Shown here one piece after another: positions 1-4,702 of a stretch of 7,431 nucleotides of DNA. Positions within the stretch are counted from its first letter, which is position 1. The number at the start of each line of letters is the position of its first letter. The notes below the pieces were generated by a model. It was not told the DNA's origin. It ran no database searches and worked only from the letters and a program-made list of their open reading frames with translations. Source of the DNA: Chloroflexota bacterium (lineage in GTDB: Bacteria > Chloroflexota > Dehalococcoidia > DSTF01 > JACRBR01); NCBI GenBank assembly GCA_021813085.1, contig JAKAMA010000114.1, positions 1 through 7,431 on the forward strand, given 5' to 3'. Both the position numbers and the translations under genes were made by a program.

Positions 1-327
1 CGCATCGGCCATCTGGTCAAGCAGGCTCATCAGCACGGCGCTGTTGTCGGTCGCCGCGTCGATCAGGCAGTCGACCTCCCACGCCAGCTTCGAGCCGCGG
101 TTTCGCGCCGAGAGCAGCCCCCGCAGCGTGGCGCCCTTGACGCTGATCCACGTGTGGCGCCCCGTCGCGAAGCTGAACCACTGCTCCAGCGCCGTCTCGA
201 TGGGGTGCGGCGACGTCTCGCTGCCGATGCGGTCGGCGGTCATCGCCTCGTTCGCATAGACGCGCCCGTCGTAGGAGACCAGGGCGACGAGATCGGTAGG
301 CAGGACGGTACGGGCGGTCGACGTCAT
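1..327 (-). CDS. N-terminal part of a possible GNAT-like acetyltransferase (cut by window edge)
   Basis: The frame opens at an ATG at 327 and stays open for 109 codons to the left edge, so the C-terminus is missing. The visible part begins MTSTARTVLPTDLVALVSYD. Near residues 55-75 it has an R-H-T-W-I-S-V-K-G-A-T-L-R-G-L stretch, followed by a region rich in conserved-looking W, E, D and C. The pattern resembles uncharacterised GNAT-like proteins by memory only; the acetyl-CoA loop that would prove it would lie beyond the edge. There is no signal peptide or membrane segment. A TACAAT -10-like hexamer lies 35 bases upstream of the ATG and only a weak purine-rich site precedes the start. The gap to the pdxT stop codon is 70 bases, so read-through from pdxT is possible. 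The reading frame is well supported; the family assignment is weak. Confidence 0.5.
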   Translation of the reverse strand, partial: MTSTARTVLPTDLVALVSYDGRVYANEAMTADRIGSETSPHPIETALEQWFSFATGRHTWISVKGATLRGLLSARNRGSKLAWEVDCLIDAATDNSAVLMSLLDQMADA

Positions 328-362
328 CGGCTGACCTGCGCGTATGGGTACATCCTGCCGCT

Positions 363-368
363 ATTGTA
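363..368 (-). promoter_or_regulatory. -10-like hexamer TACAAT upstream of the left-edge gene
   Basis: TACAAT on the minus strand differs at one position from the bacterial -10 consensus. It lies in the 70-base gap after pdxT, which would give the left-edge gene a leader of roughly 30 bases. No convincing -35 element is seen 16-18 bases upstream. Confidence 0.4.
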
Positions 369-397
369 CCGATTCCGGGACGGCGCCGGGCGCTGCC

Positions 398-1021
398 CTA
401 CGCCGGCGCCGCGCGCCTGCCCGCCGCCCGCTCCCGCCGCCGCGCCTCGGCGATGCCGACGAGCAGGCGGTGGAAGCGCGCGTCGCCCGTCAGCTCCGGG
501 TGGAACGACGTCGCGAGCAGCGTCCCCTCGCGCGCGGCGACGATCGTGCCGTCGCCGAGGCGCGCCAGTACGTCGACGCCCGGGCCGACGCCCGCGATGA
601 TCGGCGCGCGGATGAAGACGGCGTGGAACGGCGGCGCGCCGAAGCCGGCCACCTCCAGGTCCTCCTCGAAGCTGTCCACCTGCCGCCCGAAGGCGTTACG
701 CCGCACGTCGATGTCCATCAGCGCCAGGTTCGGGCGGTCGAGGTCGCTCGCCTGCTTCGCCAGCACGATGGCGCCGGCGCAGGTGCCCCAGATCGGCAGC
801 CCTTCCTCGCCCAGGCGGCGGACCGGCTCGCGCAGCGCGTAGATATCGAGCAGGCGCGTGATCGTCGTGCTCTCGCCGCCGGGGATGATCAGCGCGTCGA
901 GGCCGGCGAGCTGCGCCGGCAGCCGCACCTCGACGGCGGCGACGCCGAGCCCGCGCAGCATCGCGATGTGCTCCGCGAAGTCGCCCTGGAGCGCCAGCAC
1001 GCCGACGGTGATCGCATCCAT
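398..1021 (-). CDS. pdxT: PdxT, glutaminase subunit of pyridoxal 5'-phosphate synthase
   Basis: This is a class I glutamine amidotransferase that hydrolyses glutamine and channels the ammonia to PdxS for DXP-independent synthesis of PLP (vitamin B6) in the cytoplasm. At 207 residues it is slightly longer than the usual 190-200. Visible landmarks are the start VGVLALQGDFAEH, the oxyanion motif GGEST at residues 48-52, the nucleophile elbow GTCAG with Cys81, and the triad partners His174 and Glu176 in FHPE. The last 15 residues are an Arg/Ala-rich tail. The ATG at 1021 has no Shine-Dalgarno sequence, but a TACCAT hexamer ends 6 bases upstream, so the mRNA may be leaderless. pdxT usually follows pdxS directly; here two hicBA pairs and a gene scar separate them. 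The first 34 codons are repeated at 1657-1759 in diverged form. Only this copy is complete, so it must supply the glutaminase unless another exists elsewhere in the genome. Confidence 0.97.
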   Translation of the reverse strand: MDAITVGVLALQGDFAEHIAMLRGLGVAAVEVRLPAQLAGLDALIIPGGESTTITRLLDIYALREPVRRLGEEGLPIWGTCAGAIVLAKQASDLDRPNLALMDIDVRRNAFGRQVDSFEEDLEVAGFGAPPFHAVFIRAPIIAGVGPGVDVLARLGDGTIVAAREGTLLATSFHPELTGDARFHRLLVGIAEARRRERAAGRRAAPA

Positions 1022-1040
1022 ACGGTCATGGTAGCGGACG
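919..1040 (-). repeat. pdxT-start repeat, copy in the intact gene
   Basis: This stretch covers the pdxT promoter hexamer and first 34 codons. It aligns to 1657-1778 with about 17 mismatches in 120 bases, or roughly 86% identity by hand count. The 20 bases around the TACCAT hexamer and codons 10-22 are the best conserved parts. Upstream of 1040 the copies diverge with indels. Confidence 0.85.
1028..1033 (-). promoter_or_regulatory. Putative leaderless promoter of pdxT (TACCAT)
   Basis: The TACCATG sequence ends its hexamer 6 bases before the pdxT ATG, which would put the transcription start at or next to the start codon. The surrounding GTCCGCTACCATGA block is identical in front of the duplicated pdxT start at 1766-1771, although the coding parts there have diverged. 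There is no -35 consensus and no Shine-Dalgarno sequence. Confidence 0.5.
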
Positions 1041-1050
1041 GCGTCAGGCG

Positions 1051-1090
1051 TAGCGGGTAAGCGGCGCGATGCGCATCCGTCGCCCCGCTA
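1051..1090 (-). terminator. Hairpin between hicA1 and pdxT
   Basis: TAGCGGG (1051-1057) is the exact inverse complement of CCCGCTA (1084-1090), with further pairing of GGCG (1063-1066) with CGCC (1081-1084) and a perfect 10-base palindrome GATGCGCATC (1068-1077) inside. On the minus strand the structure starts at the hicA1 stop codon. No T-run follows, so a factor-independent terminator is uncertain. It could also attenuate read-through or protect a 3' end. Confidence 0.4.
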
Positions 1091-1318
1091 ACCCTCGATC
1101 CGTTTCTTGAGTTCGTCGAGCGCCAGGCCGGCCTGCGTCGCGATCGATCGGAGCGTGCCGTCCGGTATCTGGCGCTGTCCGGCCACCACCGTGACGTTGC
1201 GTCGCTGGCCGCCCCACACTCCGCGCCACCGCCGATCGCTACCGCGCTGCCGGATCATCTCGAAGCCAAGTGCGCGGAGGACCGTCTCAACCTCGGTGGT
1301 GGAGTAGTGTCGGGGCAT
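1088..1318 (-). CDS. hicA: HicA-family toxin, copy 1, with active-site His replaced by Asp
   Basis: HicA toxins are small double-stranded-RNA-binding-fold mRNA ribonucleases that use a conserved His. This 76-residue protein has the family layout: N-terminal helix (YSTTEVETVLRALGF), an R-Q-x-G-S segment at residues 23-27, beta strands (NVTVVAG) and the C-terminal I-x-x-G-T-L-x-x-I-x-x-Q-A-G segment. At position 28, where the sister copy and typical HicA proteins have His in a GSH motif, this protein has Asp (GSDRRW). Catalysis is therefore probably impaired or lost, although the frame is intact. The ATG at 1318 lies inside hicB1, with a 32-base overlap that implies translational coupling. The AAGGAG site before hicA2 is altered here to ATGAAG, so translation may also be weak. 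It is probably an inactive or repurposed toxin; that is inference, and only the substitution is seen. Confidence 0.85.
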   Translation of the reverse strand: MPRHYSTTEVETVLRALGFEMIRQRGSDRRWRGVWGGQRRNVTVVAGQRQIPDGTLRSIATQAGLALDELKKRIEG

Positions 1319-1547
1319 CTACAGCGACTTCATGGACGCTTACCTTACCCTCGACAGGCTGGTAGAACGCATATTCGTCCGTGGGATCGCGGTCCTCGAG
1401 GTGCAGTTCCACCGCCTCCTTGATCATGGCGATCGCATGCTCCTCGCTGTCGCCCTGCGTGGCAACGTCGTATTCGATGCAGTGCGCCACCCACTGGTCG
1501 CTCTCCGCGTCCTTGTAGATCACCGCGTGGACGGTCTGCTTCACCAT
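1287..1547 (-). CDS. hicB: HicB-family antitoxin, copy 1
   Basis: This 86-residue HicB-like protein is expected to bind and block HicA. It shows the compact RNase-H-like HicB fold: strand VHAVIYKD, a W-V-A-H-C-I-E-Y strand near residues 19-26, T-Q-G-D-S-x-E-E-A-type helix start (residues 31-36), and the helix A-I-A-M-I-K-E-A-V-E-L-H-L-E-D. It ends soon after, with no room for the C-terminal HTH or ribbon-helix-helix DNA-binding domain of long HicB proteins. The ATG at 1547 has a strong GGAGGTGA Shine-Dalgarno sequence. The first 13 residues are identical to HicB copy 2, and after that identity falls to about half. A chimeric pdxT/pdxS remnant frame ends at a TGA inside its first codons (7-base overlap), a layout suited to translational coupling. 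The gene order hicB then hicA is the reverse of classical hicAB. Confidence 0.87.
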   Translation of the reverse strand: MVKQTVHAVIYKDAESDQWVAHCIEYDVATQGDSEEHAIAMIKEAVELHLEDRDPTDEYAFYQPVEGKVSVHEVAVDAPTLLHHRG

Positions 1548-1658
1548 GTCTCACCTCCAGGCACCCGGGTGCGCCGAGCCGTCACCACCCGCGCTTGGCC
1601 AGGATCTCGCGCTCCGGGATGGCGCTGATCTCCAGCCCGCGCATCGGGTCGCCGGTGC
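1508..1658 (-). repeat. 151-bp near-identical repeat, downstream copy (pdxS end, spacer, hicB start)
   Basis: This copy matches 2268-2418 with only 3 mismatches (1549, 1568, 1575), all in the spacer between the pdxS stop and hicB. Its limits are sharp. On one side similarity collapses after codon 13 of hicB; on the other the sequence switches within codons from pdxS to the pdxT remnant at 1657-1659. The joint carries only a 2-base shared GC. Confidence 0.95.
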
Positions 1659-1759
1659 AGCCGCAGCTCCACGGCGGCAACGCCGAGCGCGCACAGCATC
1701 GCGATGTGCTCCGCGAAGTCGCCCTGGAGGGCGACCACGCCGATCGTGATCCCGCTCAT
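1541..1759 (-). pseudogene. pdxT 5' remnant fused out of frame to a pdxS 3' remnant
   Basis: The ATG at 1759 opens 34 codons clearly homologous to the start of PdxT (GVVALQGDFAEHIAML is nearly the same as in the intact gene). It breaks off at base 1659 after the R-L of codons 33-34 and continues into the last 25 codons of pdxS, read in a different frame. The frame ends at TGA 1541-1543, just inside hicB1. GGEST, the Cys elbow and HPE are all missing, so it cannot be a glutaminase. The pdxT part differs from the local pdxT by about 14% of bases, yet has no frameshift and keeps the core residues. This suggests it diverged as a working gene before truncation. A copy of the pdxT leaderless promoter precedes it. 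It may be plain debris or may act as a 72-codon leader frame for hicB1. Confidence 0.85.
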
Positions 1760-1778
1760 GCATTCATGGTAGCGGACG
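1657..1778 (-). repeat. pdxT-start repeat, truncated copy
   Basis: This is the counterpart of 919-1040, about 86% identical by hand count. Differences include conservative replacements (V6I, L9V, G24A, V32L), R23C and several silent changes. The block from codon 10 to 22 is almost unchanged. Confidence 0.85.
1766..1771 (-). promoter_or_regulatory. Duplicated pdxT-type promoter hexamer (TACCAT)
   Basis: TACCAT ends 6 bases before the remnant ATG, exactly as at pdxT. In its present position it could start transcription of the remnant and the downstream hicB1-hicA1 pair. Activity is inferred from conservation only. Confidence 0.42.
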
Positions 1779-1791
1779 GCGCGGCGTCAGC

Positions 1792-1817
1792 GGCCCGGCA
1801 GCTTTGCGGCTGCGGCC
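1792..1817 (-). terminator. Hairpin downstream of hicA2
   Basis: GCAGC (1798-1802) pairs with GCTGC (1809-1813) across a 6-base loop, and GGCC (1792-1795) pairs with GGCC (1814-1817) with a 2-base bulge. It sits between the hicA2 stop and the duplicated promoter, the same relative position as the hairpin after hicA1. There is no T-run, so the terminator function is uncertain. Confidence 0.3.
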
Positions 1818-1832
1818 ACAATCACCCGATGA

Positions 1833-2078
1833 TCACTCGGCGACGTTGCCCTTGCTCATGAGCGTCCGCAGCTCTTCGAGGCTGATGCCCGCCTGCTGCA
1901 ATATGCCGCTCAACGTCCCAGGCTTGATCTCGCGGACTCCGGATACGAGCGTCACATGTCGCACGAGGCCGCGCCATGTCCCCGAGTATCGCATGTGGCT
2001 CCCGTGTTGGCGGACGAAGCGGATGCCGATTCGATCGAGCGCCGCTGCGACCTCAGCGGTGGAGTAGCGCCGGGGCAT
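1833..2078 (-). CDS. hicA: HicA-family toxin, copy 2, active-site His present
   Basis: An 81-residue HicA-like mRNA interferase. It starts MPRRYSTAEV and carries RQHGSHMRY with the expected catalytic His at residue 28. A strand HVTLVSG and the segment REIKPGTLSGILQQAGISLEE (written here by its key residues: K-P-G-T-L, I-L-Q-Q-A-G-I-S) complete the family pattern. The ATG at 2078 lies within hicB2 (26-base overlap) and has AAGGAG about 10 bases upstream, so both coupling and direct initiation are possible. Of the two toxins in this window this is the one likely to be active, and HicB copy 2 should be its partner. It is about half identical to HicA copy 1, too diverged for a recent duplication even though the flanking 151-bp repeat is almost identical. 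Confidence 0.9.
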   Translation of the reverse strand: MPRRYSTAEVAAALDRIGIRFVRQHGSHMRYSGTWRGLVRHVTLVSGVREIKPGTLSGILQQAGISLEELRTLMSKGNVAE

Positions 2079-2307
2079 CGATGGCGATCTCCTTGACGAT
2101 CGGCGCCCCGGCGACCGGCTGGTACAGCGTCTCCAACTCGTCTGCGGTCATGTCCTCGATGTGAAGTTCGACGGCCTCGCGAATCATCTCGGCCGCGTGC
2201 TCAGCGGTGGCCCCTTGCGTGGTGACAGCGAGTTCCAGACACGTCGCAAGCCAACCTTCGCCCGCCCCGTCCTTGTAGATCACCGCGTGGACGGTCTGCT
2301 TCACCAT
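2053..2307 (-). CDS. hicB: HicB-family antitoxin, copy 2
   Basis: An 84-residue HicB-like antitoxin that should neutralise the overlapping hicA2 product. Residues 1-13 (MVKQTVHAVIYKD) are identical to HicB copy 1. The body then follows the same fold with different residues: G-W-L-A-T-C-L-E-L, T-T-Q-G, and a helix E-M-I-R-E-A-V-E-L-H-I-E-D. It is too short to include a separate DNA-binding domain, so autorepression by the classical HicB route is unlikely. The start at 2307 has a strong GGAGGTGA site 34 bases after the pdxS stop. It is therefore probably transcribed as part of the pdxS message. Confidence 0.88.
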   Translation of the reverse strand: MVKQTVHAVIYKDGAGEGWLATCLELAVTTQGATAEHAAEMIREAVELHIEDMTADELETLYQPVAGAPIVKEIAIDAPALLHR

Positions 2308-2418
2308 GCCTCACCTCCAGGCACCCGTGTGCGCTGAGCCGTCACCACCCGCGCTTGGCCAGGATCTCGCGCTCCGGGATGGCGCTGATCTCCAGCCCGC
2401 GCATCGGGTCGCCGGTGC
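2268..2418 (-). repeat. 151-bp near-identical repeat, upstream copy in its native pdxS context
   Basis: This copy comprises the last 25 codons of the intact pdxS, the 34-base spacer and the first 13 codons of hicB2. It is 98% identical to 1508-1658. The direct repeats are 760 bases apart, so homologous recombination between them would delete one hicBA pair and the remnant. Confidence 0.95.
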
Positions 2419-3277
2419 CGCGCGAGACCTCGGCGATGATCGCGGCGTCGCGGTAGTGCGTCGTCGCCTTGACGATCGCCTTCGCCATCTTCTCCGGCGT
2501 CTGCGACTTGAAGATGCCCGAGCCGACGAAGACGCCCTCGGCGCCGAGCTGCATCATCAGCGCGGCGTCGGCCGGCGTGGCGATGCCGCCGGCCGCAAAG
2601 TTCACCACCGGCAGCTTGCCCAGGTCATGCACGTCCTTCACCAGCTCGACGGGCGCGCCCAGCTCCTTCGCCGCCGCCGGCAGCTCGTCGTCCGGCATGC
2701 TCTGGATGCGGCGGATGTCGTCCCAGAGCTGGCGCATGTGGCGCACCGCCTCGACGACGTTGCCCGTGCCGGCCTCGCCCTTCGTGCGGATCATCGCCGC
2801 GCCCTCGCCGATCCGGCGCAGCGCCTCGCCCAGGTCCCGGCAGCCGCAGACGAACGGCACCTTGAACGGGTGCTTGTTGATGTGGTGCGCCTCGTCGGCC
2901 GGCGTCAGCACCTCCGACTCGTCGATGTAGTCCACCCCCAGCGCCTCCAGCACCTGCGCCTCGACGAAGTGGCCGATGCGGGCCTTCGCCATCACCGGGA
3001 TGGTGACGGCCTCGACGATGGCGGAGATGATCTCCGGGTCGGACATGCGGGCGACGCCGCCGTGCGCGCGGATATCCGAGGGGACGCGCTCCAGCGCCAT
3101 GACAGCGCAGGCGCCGGCCTCCTCGGCGATACGCGCGTGCTCGGGCGTGACGACGTCCATGATGACGCCGCCCTTCAGCATCTGCGCGAGGCCCTTCTTG
3201 ACCGCCCAGGTGCCCGTCTCGGCGCCGCCGGGCGCGCCGTTCTGGCTGGCTGCCGGACGCTCGTTTGTCGCGACCAT
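2342..3277 (-). CDS. pdxS: PdxS, pyridoxal 5'-phosphate synthase lyase subunit
   Basis: PdxS condenses ribose 5-phosphate, glyceraldehyde 3-phosphate and ammonia from PdxT to make PLP; the family forms a cytoplasmic (beta/alpha)8-barrel dodecamer. From the ATG at 3277 it is 311 residues, against the usual 290-300. The active residues fit: Asp41 in VIMDVV, Lys98 in VMAKARIGH (ribose 5-phosphate Schiff base) and Lys166 in [10 protein letters not shown]. The phosphate-binding G-G-I-A-T-P and G-S-G-I-F segments are also present. I chose 3277 because it has a GGAGGGA Shine-Dalgarno sequence. An in-frame ATG at 3304 adds nine residues and has no such site, though a TACACT hexamer 10 bases before it leaves a near-leaderless start possible. 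The last 25 codons are repeated at 1583-1658. Normally pdxT follows directly; here hicB2 does. Confidence 0.97.
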   Translation of the reverse strand: MVATNERPAASQNGAPGGAETGTWAVKKGLAQMLKGGVIMDVVTPEHARIAEEAGACAVMALERVPSDIRAHGGVARMSDPEIISAIVEAVTIPVMAKARIGHFVEAQVLEALGVDYIDESEVLTPADEAHHINKHPFKVPFVCGCRDLGEALRRIGEGAAMIRTKGEAGTGNVVEAVRHMRQLWDDIRRIQSMPDDELPAAAKELGAPVELVKDVHDLGKLPVVNFAAGGIATPADAALMMQLGAEGVFVGSGIFKSQTPEKMAKAIVKATTHYRDAAIIAEVSRGTGDPMRGLEISAIPEREILAKRGW

Positions 3278-3307
3278 CGTCGTCCCTCCACTGCTGCGGG
3301 GCATCTG

Positions 3308-3320
3308 TACGTGCAGTGTA
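3308..3320 (-). promoter_or_regulatory. Putative pdxS promoter with element TACACTGCACGTA
   Basis: This minus-strand 13-mer contains a TACACT -10-like hexamer (3315-3320). It matches the element at 7265-7277 at 12 of 13 positions. Transcription would start near 3308, giving about 30 bases of leader that include the GGAGGGA site before ATG 3277. It gives pdxS its own promoter inside the lgt-pdxS gap. Confidence 0.5.
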
Positions 3321-3350
3321 ACGGATGCTGCGGGCGGCGCGCGGTCCGCC

Positions 3351-4175
3351 TCAGACCCCGTCCGCGCCGGGAGCGGGCGGCCGCGCGTTGCGCAGCACCC
3401 ACCAGAGGAGCACGACGCCCGCCGCGAACGCCACGATCGCCGTGAGTTGCGCCTGCTTCAGCCCCAGGGCCGTGATGCTGTTGGCCCGCCAGAAGAAGAC
3501 CACGAACTGGGTCACGGCATAGCCGATCAGGTAGAGACAGGCGGCGAGGCCCGGCGGACGCCATCGTCGCAGCACGAGCCACAGCACAAGGATGAGCACG
3601 AGGTTCGCGGCCATCTCGTAGACCGGCGCCGGCTGGTAGGCGACGCCGAGCCGGGGCGCGAGGCTCGCGGGATTCGTGTAGATGACGCCCCACGGCAGCT
3701 TCGTCGGATACCCCACGATGTCGCCGTTGATGAGGTTGCCGATGCGGCCGATCGGCTGTCCGGCAGCGCCGAAGATCGCGGCGACGTCGAGCAACGGCCA
3801 GACTGGCGTCCGCCGGCGGTGCGCGAACACGATCACCGTCACGAGCGCCGCACCAACCGCCCCGAAGAAGGCCATCCCGCCCTCCCAGAACGCGATGATG
3901 TGCTGCGGGTGCTCCAGGTAGTACAACTGCCTGTTCTGCACGATGTAGAAGAGACGCCCGCCGAGCAGCCCGGCGCCGATACCCCACGGCAGGAGCGCCC
4001 ACAACGTTTCAACGTCGGCCCGAAAGCACCGCGCGAAGTGCAGCGCGACCCGGCTGCCCACGATGATCGCGACCACGTACATGATGCCGTACCAGCGGAC
4101 GGCCAGCGGACCCACGCGAACAGCGACCGGATTGATGTCGATGGAGATCGCGGCCAGAGCGGCATGCTGGATCAT
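3351..4175 (-). CDS. lgt: Lgt, phosphatidylglycerol--prolipoprotein diacylglyceryl transferase
   Basis: This integral membrane enzyme moves the diacylglyceryl group of phosphatidylglycerol to the lipobox Cys of prolipoproteins, the first step of lipoprotein maturation. The 274 residues carry several hydrophobic segments and the Lgt landmarks: V-R-W-Y-G (26-30), GGRLFY (72-77), FWEGGM (96-101), the signature [10 protein letters not shown] (143-152) including Arg144, and a Q-P-A-P-V-Y-E block (181-187). The Arg near residue 230 may match the second essential Arg. Deviations are Phe104 near the position where E. coli Lgt has His103, and Asp152 in place of the common Glu in NGE; other phyla vary here too. 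The ATG at 4175 lacks a good Shine-Dalgarno sequence. The frame stays open 24 codons upstream to the VKOR stop but holds no ATG, GTG or TTG. Its gene neighbours also act on envelope proteins. Confidence 0.95.
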   Translation of the reverse strand: MIQHAALAAISIDINPVAVRVGPLAVRWYGIMYVVAIIVGSRVALHFARCFRADVETLWALLPWGIGAGLLGGRLFYIVQNRQLYYLEHPQHIIAFWEGGMAFFGAVGAALVTVIVFAHRRRTPVWPLLDVAAIFGAAGQPIGRIGNLINGDIVGYPTKLPWGVIYTNPASLAPRLGVAYQPAPVYEMAANLVLILVLWLVLRRWRPPGLAACLYLIGYAVTQFVVFFWRANSITALGLKQAQLTAIVAFAAGVVLLWWVLRNARPPAPGADGV

Positions 4176-4240
4176 CGATCCGCACCCGTCGAGACATGGA
4201 CGGCCCGTCGTTGAGGCGGACGTTGATGCCTGCCGGGGAC

Positions 4241-4251
4241 GTACCTCCTAA
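4241..4251 (-). promoter_or_regulatory. Strong Shine-Dalgarno-like sequence with no start codon nearby
   Basis: TTAGGAGGTAC overlaps the VKOR TAG stop codon and is close to the full anti-16S complement. No ATG, GTG or TTG follows within 4-12 bases, and lgt starts about 65 bases further on. It could be a relic of a lost start, or a chance match. Confidence 0.3.
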
Positions 4252-4697
4252 CCAGCGCCAGCGCTCGCCGGTGCCGGTGTCCGGACGATCGTGAGGATGA
4301 GCATCGCGACGATGAGCACATGCAACGACGTACACCACGCGCAGATCTTGCCAATCGCGATCACCTCCACGCCGACCAGGTAGAGCGCGACACCCAGGCC
4401 GAGGAACGACCACGCGAGTTGCGCGGGTTGAAGCAACGGCGGCTCTGGCTCGCGCACGAGCGCGCCCGCGGCGAGCACGCCGCTGACGGCGAACCACGCG
4501 ATTCCGCCGACGCTCCAGGGGATGGCGAGTGCCGTCGAGTACGAGCTCGTCAGCACTTGCTCGCAGTTCACGAGGCCGCCGCTACCGCACGCGAGCGGCA
4601 CCGACGCATAATGCACGCTGGTGAGGTAGCCCGACACTCCAAGCCCCGCGATGGACATGACGAGCGTCGCCAGAGAGATGAGCCGGCTGGCCTTCAT
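4248..4697 (-). CDS. VKOR-family disulfide bond-generating membrane protein
   Basis: Bacterial VKOR proteins replace DsbB: they pass electrons from a periplasmic thioredoxin-like partner to quinone and so create disulfides in exported proteins. The 149 residues form about four hydrophobic helices (near 6-28, 58-80, 92-112 and 122-140). The loop pair Cys37 and Cys45 (C-G-S-G-G-x-V-N-C-E), the following S-x-Y-S, and the active-site pair Cys119-Cys122 in ICAWC are all present. The gene is the single-domain type; in some bacteria VKOR is fused to a thioredoxin domain. Here that partner is probably the separate DUF929-type protein, whose stop codon lies 5 bases upstream of this ATG, which implies one mRNA. 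The start has only a weak AGGCGG-like site, consistent with translational coupling. Confidence 0.93.
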   Translation of the reverse strand: MKASRLISLATLVMSIAGLGVSGYLTSVHYASVPLACGSGGLVNCEQVLTSSYSTALAIPWSVGGIAWFAVSGVLAAGALVREPEPPLLQPAQLAWSFLGLGVALYLVGVEVIAIGKICAWCTSLHVLIVAMLILTIVRTPAPASAGAG

Positions 4698-4702
4698 GCC
4701 GC

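Noticed and set aside
344..1060. Plus-strand open frame opposite pdxT
   Set aside because: The minus-strand pdxT has every catalytic motif; the plus-strand product is repetitive Arg/Ala/Asp.
1551..1763. Alternative 70-codon frame over the pdxT/pdxS scar
   Set aside because: It reads the pdxT remnant out of frame and gives an Arg/Ala-rich shadow sequence.
1022..2341. Insertion sequence or transposon as the cause of the pdxS-pdxT split
   Set aside because: I found no transposase, no terminal inverted repeats and no short target duplication. The repeats present are gene fragments in direct orientation.
3278..3304. pdxS start at ATG 3304
   Set aside because: It has no Shine-Dalgarno sequence, while ATG 3277 has GGAGGGA at good spacing. 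A near-leaderless start at 3304 cannot be fully excluded.
2306..3445. Long plus-strand open frame of 379 codons opposite pdxS
   Set aside because: It lies antisense to an unmistakable pdxS, is dominated by Arg, Ala, Asp and His as expected from GC-rich shadow frames, and has no recognisable domain.
2976..4214. Plus-strand open frame of 412 codons opposite pdxS and lgt
   Set aside because: It runs across two real genes on the other strand and their gap. Its composition is low-complexity Arg/Asp/Glu/His and it shows no motif.
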